In this document: one piece after another, positions 31,006-43,200 of the stretch
How positions within the stretch are numbered: position 1 is the first letter of the stretch
Layout: each line of letters begins with the position of its first letter
Source of the DNA: Branchiostoma floridae
Lineage: Eukaryota > Chordata > Leptocardii > Amphioxiformes > Branchiostomatidae
Direction: 5' to 3'
Assembly: GCF_000003815.2 (NCBI RefSeq)
Contig: NC_049994.1
Location: forward strand, 6,665,528-6,729,527
Length of the DNA stretch: 64,000 nt
Translations under genes and position numbers: made by a program
The notes under the pieces: model-generated
Databases searched by the model: none
Told to the model about the DNA's origin: nothing
The model's input: the letters and a program-made list of their open reading frames with translations, nothing else

Positions 31006-34000
31006 TCAGTCGTCGATGTGTCCCCTGCGCGGTGCTGGCTTAGGTCGCACGGGGGCGCTGCTGCTCGGGGGGAGTGCTGACTCAACATTGTCGCCTTCGT
31101 CTTCTGCAGCGTAGTCATCGTCTTCAATAGCCTGAAATCGTCAATGAGATCACGGTACACGAAGTGTTAAGATATATCTCTGGATACCTTCGTGCTAACC
31201 AAAAAATGACCCAGACAGAAAGCGTTAATACATCACGAATAGGGGTGGGTACCGGTACAGAAAATTTAGGTCCAGGTCCGGTTCAAGTCCAAAGGATCAG
31301 GTACAGGTCTGGACCTCGACCTGACCTAATTATCTGTGAAAACATGTGAATGGGCGATACTCATAGCAATGGTCCATTTTGCTACAAAGGGTTCTGTTTG
31401 GTAGAGTATCCATCGTTTATGTATTTGACCAAATTTGACTGTAGAAACTTGCTAAAATGACTATAAACTCTCCTCTTGTTCTTTTCTTGGATCTGTAAGC
31501 CCCGAAACACTCGAGCGCCTGCCGGAATAATCTGTTTATTTTCGAATCGGTCCAGCATACGGTCCACTGATTTTTCAGGTCCAGTTTTTGTGTACCGGTC
31601 AAACAAGAAAAACGGTTTTGTACTGGTACCCACCCTAAATCACGAATATATACATCTGTGATGTTAGCGTAGAGTTTTTGAAGCCTTTTGTCTTCCGCAA
31701 GAAAGTTATGTTTCGGTTGAGTGTGTCTGTGTGCATGTATCTGTCTGTCTGTTTGTTCGAAAAGTCGTGGATTTACTTAGATGACATTTGGTATGTTGGT
31801 TGGGGTTGGCGACAGGAAAAAAAACTATTAGCTTATGGTCCACCTTGCGGCTTTTTATGGTACTGCAGCGGAATTTCTTGTTTGTGATAATTGATATCAT
31901 ATGAGTATGATAGTCCAAAAGCCATGTCTACCACCGTGCATCAGCGCCTCAAGTGACTGAGGTAGTTGATGCAAGAAAATATCTAAACATCTTACTACGA
32001 CATCTTAGCTATGTCCGAATCTGTGTTGGTAAAATCCATAGTTGTAAAGTTTAAACTTTGTTCCAACATAAAAGAAGCTTAGCAGGATTGGTTTATGAGG
32101 AGCGTCAAGGAGGCCATATACATAAGGGCGCATCAACCCTCTCTGAACCGGGCCCCGGGCGGTGGCAGGTTCTGCCTTCCCGCCATATACGATTCGCTGC
32201 TGACGTCATTCTCCGACTTTCGGAACATCAGTGAAGCAAATCGTACATCTGAAGAAGGTCGGGCTTGACCTAAAGTTTATGGTGAGTTCTTCTTCTTTCG
32301 TGTTGGAACAATGTTTAAACTTTACAACCATCTTAGCTATATGAAAGCATCTTATTCGTGTGTACGCTTTACCTTTGGCTGGCTGTCGTTAGATCGCCGA
32401 TGTAGTTGCGGTAGGATACGAGACAAGAATGGGGGACCCGCCGTAGTCTTCTCGTCTGCTGCATCACTCGTGCTTTTCGTCCGTTTTTTCTTAGTTGGCG
32501 GCTGTCCGGCGCTACTTGATGTGTTCTCGGAGCCGCCAGACATCTGCAAGCATATTTCAAGAATGCTGACTTGTGCTGGAGGCTACCATAGTCCCCGACC
32601 CTCCTGATGAGGATGGGACTAGGTGAGGTGAGGTGATGCTCTTTTAACCTCAGTGTAAGACTAGAGTATTTCGAAAGAGTATAGAATGTACCTGTACCTG
32701 TTTGTACCCTCCAGTGTAACACACTAGCTTCACAGGCACTCGGCGTGACAGCAGTTGGTTATACACACGGTGTACACCTTTGCACATCTAGCTAGTACAA
32801 GCGTTGTTTATAGCTACCTATAAAGGATGCTCGTACAGTGCTTTGCGGCAACGAGTTCAGAATGGAGAGGTCATTTCCGAGCTAACAAGGTATCGAAAAT
32901 GTCTGATGTTTTAGAACTTCATTCAAAATATTAATGAATATGGAACGAAAATATATTTAAACAAGACTCATGAAACGCAGCCTACACTGTTAACAAGTTT
33001 TCGATTACGATTTCTTAAACAAAAAGAATGTATAAAACATCCCATACCCTTGGAAGAGTCTGTGTCCCGGAATCGGAGAACCCTCTGCCGTCCTCGTCGT
33101 CACTGTAAGTAGTAGACATGGCGTCTGTACAGTTGTCGTGCTGTAGGAGTATCGAAACGGAAATCTATTATGACGTGTTGAAATAAAAGGTGACTTTAAA
33201 GTTTGTACGTTGTCGAAGAAAAATTAGTTTAACAACTTTTTTGACAATTAGTGACAAAGTGAAAAGTATTATTTGATGTTCATTTGTCTTGACGTGTGTC
33301 CTCAGTTATTTCAATATTGTAGAGTGACAGGATGAGAGGTGGAAGATAGCGTAACCGGAGATTTACAAGATGTAAAAGTTGGTTTGTTTTGCATAAGATC
33401 GTTAGCATAGGGAAAAGTAGTCCCATGGCCTTTGTAAGACCATAGGGGTAGTAGGATCTAATAATAAATGTATCTAGGGCGCGTGGAAGGTGGAGCCCAT
33501 CCCTATCCCCCATCGCCATTTACCCCCACAACCAAACCACAAACAAAGTCAGGTACCCATTTTATGAAAAAAGTCGTGTAGAATGCCTTTCCAAGGGCAC
33601 ATGATCGGTAGCATGACAGGATTCTTGGTTCTGGGCCAAACACCATGTATTGAGGCCAGAAAACCTCACATCGTTAACATACTAACCATTTTGTCGTTGT
33701 CTGAGTTGGTAGGAGTGTCGTGATACTCGTCTTCCGGAGGAGGTGGCGGGAGTTTGAGGACGATGTACGGCTGGGCCACGCCCACTCGCTCCCATTGGTG
33801 GTTCCGCCGCGCGTTCATCTCCATGTTACTTCTGTAGGGAAGTGATGATGTCAGTTTTGGACAGTGCTATCGACTGACGATTATAACACTTGAACTCATC
33901 TATTCCTAAAGATAAGGTGTCTGTCATACCTTTAAGTCTTATGTAAATATGTTGCTTTTTAAGAAAAACGTTACCAACAGCTGAACAAACTTAGCTTTCT

Positions 34001-37000
34001 TTCTATAAGTCATTGTTAGACCTTTTTTTCTCAAAAAAGTGCCGAAGAAAATGACGCAAAATCATTTAATCATCTAATGATGATTCTCTAAGAATTTATT
34101 TCTAATCAATTGTATGGCATTGTGATGGCCCGTTCTTTAAGCGTTAGCATTGATTTACTTACTAATAGTCATAAACAATCGTTTAGACCTGGCACACGGA
34201 AAAATTGGTTGACAAAGGAGAGGAGAGAAGACTCACTCATTTTCACGTTTTCTTTTCCGCCTGACATGGAGGAAGCAAATCACCATGGCAACCAGTAAAG
34301 CCAAGATGGCTGCCACTCCCACACCAATGACAGCGATCATTAGCATGTTGACGTCATCCTTCGTCTTGGGTTGGACTGTCCCGTCAGGCGCGATGTTCGC
34401 GGACCCGGATGTTTCGCCAGATGTCCCGGATGTTTCACCAGAGGACCCGGATGTTTCACCAGAGGACCCGGATGTTTCACCAGAGGACCCGGATGTTTCG
34501 CCAGATGATTGGGATTTTTTGTCAGAGGACCCTGACGTGTCGTCAGATTCACCGGATTCTGCCATTTTCACCGTTGCGGCTGGTGTTGCTCGGCTTAGAG
34601 GTGTCGTAGATGAAAGTCCTAGTGGACAAGCAGACAATATTTCACACCTACACTCGACAAATCTCTTCACTACATCTGCTGAAACACACTCACACCACAC
34701 CCGGCTCAGTACACAGGGGGGGGGGGGGCGGACTTCAACTACCTAAAACAGTCGTTTACAATACAAGAAAAAGTCTCTCTCGTTCTCCGGCGCATCCCTG
34801 TGGAACTCGCTACCTCCACACTTAAGAGCAGCAGCATCCATATCCACTTTCAAATCCTTATACAAAACAGAATACCACATGGTCTAAAACGTAACTATTA
34901 TGTCCTCTCTTGTTTTGTTCATATTGGTATGCAAATCTCCATTTATTTCCATTTATCTCATTTTGATTATGATTTCGAGTTATATTATGTTACGTTGTAT
35001 AATTTCACTTTACCATTTGTAAGCTAAGTTGTGTTAGTTTTTGTTAGTTCTCGCTATGTTACCATTTATGTTATTTGATGTCGTATCGATTGCTTTTATG
35101 TTGCATGTATGTACAGGGTTGCCCCCCAGGGAACTTTGAAAAACGCCTAAATCGGCGATATGTAACCCTGGTGAAATAAAAATAAAAATGAACAAACAAT
35201 AAACATTTTACATCATGTACTAAAACGGCAAGCTCGTAGAGTCGTCCCATCAAGTCGCTTAGGCAAGGCCAGGAAAGAGCACAGAATTAAAACAATAGCT
35301 TTTAACATTAACCAATGATCTGTGACTCAGTATCTTCGCGATATTTCATAGATGTGCAGCGGCTGTGAAAAAAAGGCCAAATTAAAAAAGTGTTTTACCT
35401 AGTGGGTTTCTACGGTAATGCAGCGGGCTTTGTAGTTGTAATGTAAAAACCGTTCTTATATGAACTGTTGTTCAGTAGGAAGTATTTTGATGTTCTGTTG
35501 TTGAACAAGGATTGATTATCGTCACAAAAAAAGCGCTAGAAATTATGAGTTTACCTTTTGGTCTTGGAGTTGCACCAGGGTTGTCAGTTGAGGACGGTGA
35601 TGTTGTTACTCGTGATGGCGGCCGTGTTTCACATCTTCCGGTCACGTGATCACAGAACCGACACCCCCTACATCGCCTGGCGCACTTTGGACCGTAGCGA
35701 CCGACCGGACAGATGTGTTCACAGCTACAGTAGACAAAGGGAATCTGAGCATTGTCATATCTGTTGTACATGTATGTGAATAATTCTTTAACATCAACAG
35801 CTTCTTAATCATTAGAATAGTCACCAACACTGATATAGAAATAAATTCATACATGCATTATCGTCCTGAAGTCTGGACCAGGCTAATACATATTTCACTC
35901 CATAGAGCCCTATCTAACATTGTTCGTTCTAAATTCTCAAATTTGATAGCGGAGGTTCTAGTTAAAGTGTCCGTAAAAGTTAAACTTCTGCAATGGCTCC
36001 AGTGAGTCAGCTCCTGCGATAGCCGCAAGAGACTCAAGTAGCATGTTGAGTCCAAGATGTATTCTGTGCTCTGCGAAATAATTTAAGGCTTACCAATTGC
36101 TAAAAATACATTTTCTTCTTTCAAAAGTAGATTCCCATACATGTTCCTTGTCCGCTTATTTTCATGTGCAATTTCCGACGAAAATCTCACCTTTTGCCAA
36201 AGTACCCAGGTACACAGGCACATAGCCCTTTGCTGACGTCACACCACGCTCCATTACGACACTCAAGGCAAGGAAGTCTCGTTCCCGGGGTTGTTAGCTC
36301 CGGACTGACGTTCTCGTCCGTCTCGTTGCAGAATCGCCCCCTCCAGCCCCTCTGGCAGGAACTGCAGCTGCCTGTAAATCTGTGGTGTTGAAAATATGTT
36401 TATTCGCCAATTTGTAAGCAACGTTTGTTCTTTTATCGTTACTTTTATGATAGATATTAGAGTCGAAATAACACATCGCAGGTGATAAGCCATAATAGCA
36501 TTTCTAATTTCCGTAATGCTCAGCAACCAGCCCAGAACAAATGTTGTATTTCCGGGTACCCGGTCGACCGAATCTGGCAAAAAGTCTTACAGACTCCTGT
36601 ATTTCATATTCTTTTAACAGATCAATACGTTTATGAAAGTACATGTAGTAAACATTGTACTTCTTCGTTCATACAACTGGTGCAATGTACTCTGTATAAT
36701 ATATAATCAAAATACGGTGGTAAAAATAACAGTTTTCCTATGAGTTCCAGGTTCACAGCTGTATTTCTTGGATAACTTCGCCCAAAATCTATAGAAAAAG
36801 AAAAAGGAGGGAAAAATTCAATCCCTGCCTACTGATCGTTTTACGACCGTTACCGGAAACACAATACTCTTTATCTCTTATGGCCATCATTAAACCACCT
36901 GCAATTTGCCATGTGCGGAATGAAACAAAAAACAAACAAAAAACAAATAAACACAAAACAAACAAACCTGTTACACCGCTTCCCTTTACAGTTCTCCGGA

Positions 37001-37174
37001 CAGCGCTCGGAACAGTCCTTCTCGTAAGTTCCCGCCGGACATTCTTCACAGCTTCCCTGGTATAGCTCAAACCTGTTTTCAAAAACAATACTGTCAATGT
37101 GCGAAGACAATACCATCCTGTGGGTATCTTGGTGAACAGAAGCAACAGTATTAGCCGTACTAGCAATAGTACAT

Positions 37175-37207
<33 letters not shown>

Positions 37208-40200
37208 ACAGCAGCAGCAGCAGCAGTAGTAGAAGCAGTAGTAGTAGTAATAGTAGTGGTGGTAGAGACATAGAAAAAGAGGAACATGTACAGATTCTGT
37301 TTTTGTACTCAGATATTGTCTTTCTAGTTTATGCGATAGCTTTTTTAACACAACTAGAAGGGCCGACATTTGCTTAAGAGCAAATACAGCATATTTCAGC
37401 CATACCCCTTCCCACGCAACATTGGACTGTTCCAAATCACCCCTGCGCAAAAATGGAACATCCTCTTAACAGTACATTATCCCCCAAAGTGGACTGGTAT
37501 TGTGAATTGACTCCAGGTAAAAACAGAGCTTGCTTCTATTTTTCAGAAAATGACAATAATCACACCTTCCATTCAGAAAATTTTCATCATGGCTGAAAAT
37601 TGTTGAATGACTTCATGTAATGTCATTAACAATTTTCAGTACGATAACTAGGTGTAAGTTTAAAAAAGTATAAGCTCCTTGTGATGTGGGTACATTTATT
37701 ATTGCAATGAACTTTTTTTATTCAAGTAGGGCATACGATTTAATAATTATCAAGCAGGTGCAGGTACTGTAGGAGCGTTTGTTTTCTTCAAGCTGTAAAA
37801 CTGTTAAACTGTTTTACTTTGTATGCAATCAACCATCGAGCCTATTCTTATTTTAGTTTAACAACTTCCTGCCAGACCCGGAAGATACGATTGAACCTTG
37901 TTCGAGGATTTATTTTCGTCTGTCTGGTCAGTCTGTTCATACCCTGGCGCTGAGAGTGTTTTATTGGGCTGAAACTCTGGCAGTTTAAAGTTACTTACAA
38001 TTTAAATGTTCAAAGTTTATGCCAAACAACAACAGCACTAGGAAATGTGGCCACTATAGACAGGTGGTCACTATAGAGAAAATGCTGATCTATTGACTAG
38101 GAGCCATATTTTACACATGATTTCAGTACACTGATCATTAATCATATAAACATTGCACAGGTAAGCCAATTGTTTAGATGTACAATTAAGTTCAAATAAT
38201 TCTGAAGAGAAATATTGATGAGAAAATAATCATTCTCGCCACTGTCTAACTTATAATTACGTATCAAAACTAAACGCAGATTTTCTAACTAACGCACCTT
38301 TCGCCGACTTCATCATAGGACCGCCGGCTATCAATCAAACACGGCTGTTGATTAGACTTAGAGTTTCAAACAGTCATGTGCTGTGTGCCAGTTGACAGCG
38401 AACTTCATGCTACGTGATGTTTTACATTGCTTGGACCTTCTTTCCTACAGCGGTGCTTCTACAAAATATTTAGACTGTAACACTGAGTTTTATAGAATAG
38501 AATTTGACGCAGAACAGCGTTTTTTGCTGGGTATTTTTTTTGAAACATGTCCGTGGGAATATCAGCGAGGCGGCGACGTAGGGATATCAGACCGTCAACA
38601 AAAGTCGCACGGCGGCTAACGGCGCAGCGAAGATACTAGCGCTATAAATAAGCGCTTCAACTAAGGATGGCAACCCGTACAATATTTTTGTATACTGTTG
38701 AGCTAAGTTTGTTGTTTATGAGGTTTTAGTTGTCTTTGAAGCTTTGACCCGAAATATTTTAAAGTCAAACTGCTGAAGAGAAGTAAGTGACTGCTACGAT
38801 TATCGTAGATATGGCCCTAAAAAAACCGATAAAAGAAGCCTTCTCAATAGCCTAAAATGCAAGAGCTTCCGGGGGGGCTTCGCCCACCTGGGTCCCCCCC
38901 ACAGTGGCCCTGCCCCTGGACCCCGCCAGGGACATTCGGCGGCCCCCGGACCCCTGTCCGACGCTTTGAAAAAATCCTGGCGAGAAGTCTGTACGGCCTG
39001 AGTCTTCAAGTTAACGTATTGTGTGGTCCCGCTTATGAATATTAATTAGCCTTCGCTTTCCTCTTCGCTGATTGGCTGAACCATTAATTGAATTAACTCT
39101 TCCTGCCGGCTAGACGCAGGTGCAGATGTCGGCTCTGTGGGGTGAACGTCCGAAAGGTCACGGCATGGAGAACGAAAGAAAACCAATTTCCCCTAAAAAA
39201 AAGTGCTGTAATTAAGCCTTTTACAGTACTTTATGCCAAACATTTTACTTGGATCATTTTACCAACTATATTATGCCTATCTATACCAAATGTTACTCAT
39301 ACCAGGGTACAGGGGTGCAAATTATACCGTTATAAGACCGTCAACAACAGTCGCACGGAGCTAACAGCGCAGCGAAAATACCATCGCTAGCGTTTCAACT
39401 TCGGATAACAAGTTATAAGTACTGTTGAACTCAGTAACGTTAAAGTTTGTTTTTAGTTGCCTTTGACGGTTTGACCTGAAACAGTGTTACGCTAAACTCC
39501 TGAAGAGAAGTTAAGTGACTGCTGCGATTATCATAGATATGCCCCTAAGAACTGATACAATATAAAGCCTTCTGAATAGTCTAAAATGCGAGAGCCTTAG
39601 GCGGGCTTTGCTCCCCCTGGCGGGAACACTGCTATATACGGGATCATGAGGCCCCGCTTATGAATATTAATTAGCCTTTGGCCTCCTCTTCGCTGATTGG
39701 CTAGGTCTTTGATTCAATTAACTCTCCGGCTGACGCGCACAGGTGTGGCTCTGTGCGGGGTCACGGAAGGTCACGTCAGGAGGCCAAAAGAAAACAAATT
39801 TCCCCTCAGAAAAGTGCCAAAATTAATCATTTTAAAGTTGCTTATGTCAAAAATTTTACTTGAATCTTGTTACCAAGTATCTAATGCCTATCTATACCAA
39901 ATTTCAGGTCATTTAATTGTAATACCAGGGTACAGGAGCCAAAAGTGTCCTTTTTTGGTCAAAAATTGGCCAAAAATCGCAAAAATAAGCATTTTGTTGC
40001 ATTGTACACCAAAAGTGTTATTGAATTTATATGAAGGGATTATCAAGGCACATCTGTGTCAAATTTCAGCTCATTCGGTTGCAATACCAAGGTACAGGAG
40101 CCAAAAGTGTCCTTTTTTGGTCAAAAATTGGTCAAAAAATCGCAAAAATAAGCATTTTGTTGTACTGTACACCAAAAGTTTTCTTAAATTTATATGGGGG

Positions 40201-43200
40201 CATTATCAAGGCACATCTGTGTCAAATTTCAGCTCATTTGGTTGTAATACCAGGGTACAGGGGCCAAAAGTGTCCTTTTTTGGTCAAAAATTGGTCAAAA
40301 AATCGCAAAAATAAGCATTTTGTTGTACTGTACACCAAAACTGATATTGAATCTATATGGGGGACTTATCAAGGCACATCTGTGCCAAATTTCAGCTCAT
40401 TCGGTTATAATACCAGGGTACAGGGGGCCCAAATATACAGTTTTGGTCTTAAGATGACCAAAAAACCTTAATAAAATCATTTAAGAGACAGATATGGAAA
40501 AAAATGAAAAAAACGTCCGAGGGTATTGGCCCACTCTACCCTTGTGCCAAATTTCAAGTCATTCGGTTGAGGAACAACGGAGATACCGTGTTCTGAAGAT
40601 TTGACAGGAGAAAGAAAGAAAGAAACATTACGAATACAATATATTTCACCATACCTATGGTATGGCTGAAATATAATGATATAGTAGTGCAGTGAATAAC
40701 AATGACATTAACACAAAGATAGCAATCTTTAATATGTACATCAGCACACACTGACTAAAATGTTAAATCGTCACCATTTCAATGTTTTTATAGCAATTCT
40801 TGTTTAAAGACAGGAACAAGAGCCCTGTCCATGTGACCCGTTATCCTGAAGAGCAGATATTCTGGCAGGCATAACATGTTAATTGACCAGGGGCCACAGG
40901 TGAAAATCAATGCGTGCACGTATGTAATCGATAAATTCAAGACAATGTGGCCTTACCCTGGTCTGCAGTCCAAGCACACCCCCTGCTGGATTGTGCAGGT
41001 TTTGCAGCCTCTCGGACAGCGGTTCTCGCAGGCCTGCCCGAAGAAGCCCGGCACACACTGCCGACACTTGCCGCTGACCCGGTTACACGTGTACGGGCAG
41101 TTCTCCGGACAAATCATCTTACAGTTCCGTCCGTACGTCCCACGAGCGCACCTGGCGAAATGAGCTTTTTATTCTTTATTATTATATCTCCTTATCACAA
41201 AATATTAACTTATTTCCTAATAGTCCTTTACATACCACGAGGTGCATTGTGAGGCTCCTATCTCTGTTCCTTAGCCGTTGGGCTACTCAACTATTCTGGT
41301 AGAGTTTAGGGAAATTTTCCTGACCGTGACGGAGGGCGATACAGACTTTCTGGCACGTTTTGCCCAGTTCTGACATCACTTTTTTGTATGATTTACATTC
41401 TAAGCTATGGGCTCTGATTTCAATAGAACGCCATTTCACATGATACATGTTTCATATTTCTACATTTTACATATATATATATATATTCCTGTATTATATT
41501 TGAATGACAAGAGATAGGAAATTCCGAACAAAAGCAATAATTCGAACCTCTTGTCGCAGTTCTCTCCCATCCAGCCCTCCTGACACGTCTCCTCACACAC
41601 GCCGGTCTCCATGTTACACGTCTCACAGTTGCCGCACTGTCTGCGGAACACAAGTAGAAATATAAGGCTTAGGTCCCAAATCCCAACCCGGGAACTGACA
41701 TGTTAGCTTTCAGAAACGAAAAATATTATATAAAAGGCAACAAAACACGCAGAACGAAGACAAAATTAGTCTAAGGTATATTCCTTGGTTAACACTTTCA
41801 TTTTTCGTTTGGGACCTAAACCTAATGTGGTTATCATGGCTCACCGAAGCTGCTGGTTGGCAGTGACGGTGTGAACTACACTGAACGTGTGTTACCCTTG
41901 ACTTATGAGAATACCAGATACAAAACGTACAAGTGTGACTGAAAAGACAACAAAATACACAAATCGTCTATGAAATGTATGGAATTTTTTTGATCGCTCT
42001 CTCCGATCGATCGGACGCAGGGACGCCGCCAACATGCCGCAGCTTCATATCAGCTTTAAAAATATTTAAACAACATATCGTGTCAAAGGGCACCTAACAA
42101 AAACAAGAAATTTATCATTAGCTGAAAGGTTATGCAAAGATTAAAATGTGATAAAAAATCATTCTCTCTTACCTCAAACAGTTGTCTCCATAGAAACCTG
42201 CGTAACATGATTGACAGGTACCCGTCACGGCGTGACATGACTTGCAGTTGCCAGGGCAACGGACTTTGCACTCGGGCCCAAAATAGCCTACACAATGTAA
42301 AAGAAAGCAAAACGACAAAACAAAACAAGAATGCTATCAATTTTAACTTGAAAGTTCATCTGTGTTGGTAGAAGTCATTTCTGAACTGGTTGAACTGTTA
42401 ATTCAATGTCATCGTCGCGGGCTACTTGCCCGGATCAGGTCCACTCTCTCCTTCCAAACGTCTCTGTCCCCCATAACCATAATTACAACACAAAAATTGT
42501 TCAAAATCCTTTGAAATGAAGTGCTACAGGAAACTGCTCAGGGTCAGCTGGACAGAACAACGCACCAACAACTCAGTGCTAGCTGAACTGGGAATAAAAC
42601 GAACATTCCTAAATCTGGTGAAAAGGAGGAAGCTGCAGTATTTTGGCCACCTCACTAGGGCCCAGAACATTTTGACACACATACTGCAGGGAAAGATCAA
42701 CGGTACCAGAAGCAGAGGGAGGACATGCAGGAGAAGGGGTGACGACATAAGGGACTGGACAGGCAGTCCCCTAGCTGTCTGTCTGTACACAGAAGGCTAA
42801 GAGAAGGGATGTATGGAGAAGACTTGTGCTGGAGACAACCATAGTCCCCGACCCTCCTGTTGAGGATGGGACTAGGTGAGGCGAGGATCCACAAGAACAT
42901 TTGCGATAGGTAGGGAGGTGTCTTTTGTGCATTGCCTCAAAAACAGTAACTGTTACCAGTGTGTTAGCTTCTACACAATTTTGTACAAGTCAATACACCC
43001 AGTTTATCTCTTTAATGTACAATCTACAGTGGTACAAAATGTACCGACATCATTATTAAACCTGTACAATATCATATGGCAAGGGTGAAGTATTGGTTAA
43101 TGATGTAGGAAGCTACGATGGTGAAAAAGAAAACCTGTTTTACCTAAGGGACATAAAGGGATGTCACATAGCAGCCCCTTCCAGCCGGCCTCACAGGTGC

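Noticed and set aside
30906-31160. 84-codon minus-strand frame ending in LLLLCPEI
   Set aside because: Its frame differs from the spliced receptor frame. The last receptor exon is 31006-31131 with stop TGA in another phase.
34285-34746. 153-codon + strand frame with DPDVSPE repeats
   Set aside because: It is antisense to the stalk and membrane exon of the receptor. The minus frame has splice sites, a membrane helix and matching phase.
36789-37287. Poly-Leu and poly-Thr open frames with apparent signal sequences
   Set aside because: They arise from the AGT/AGC trinucleotide repeat; the only real coding part nearby is exon 8 at 36968-37072.
39697-40471. Open frames of about 205 and 146 codons in the right inverted arm
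   Set aside because: They repeat with the 155-bp tandem unit (FLVKNWSK, IWGHYQGTSV), shift frame between units and resemble no protein. The equivalent left-arm frames are broken.
27034-40676. One giant transposon with 3.3-kb terminal repeats carrying the receptor exons
   Set aside because: The enclosed exons are the in-phase continuation of exons outside the arms, no transposase or other mobile-element gene lies in the loop, and inverted short ends around each arm fit two separate copies or an inverted duplication better.
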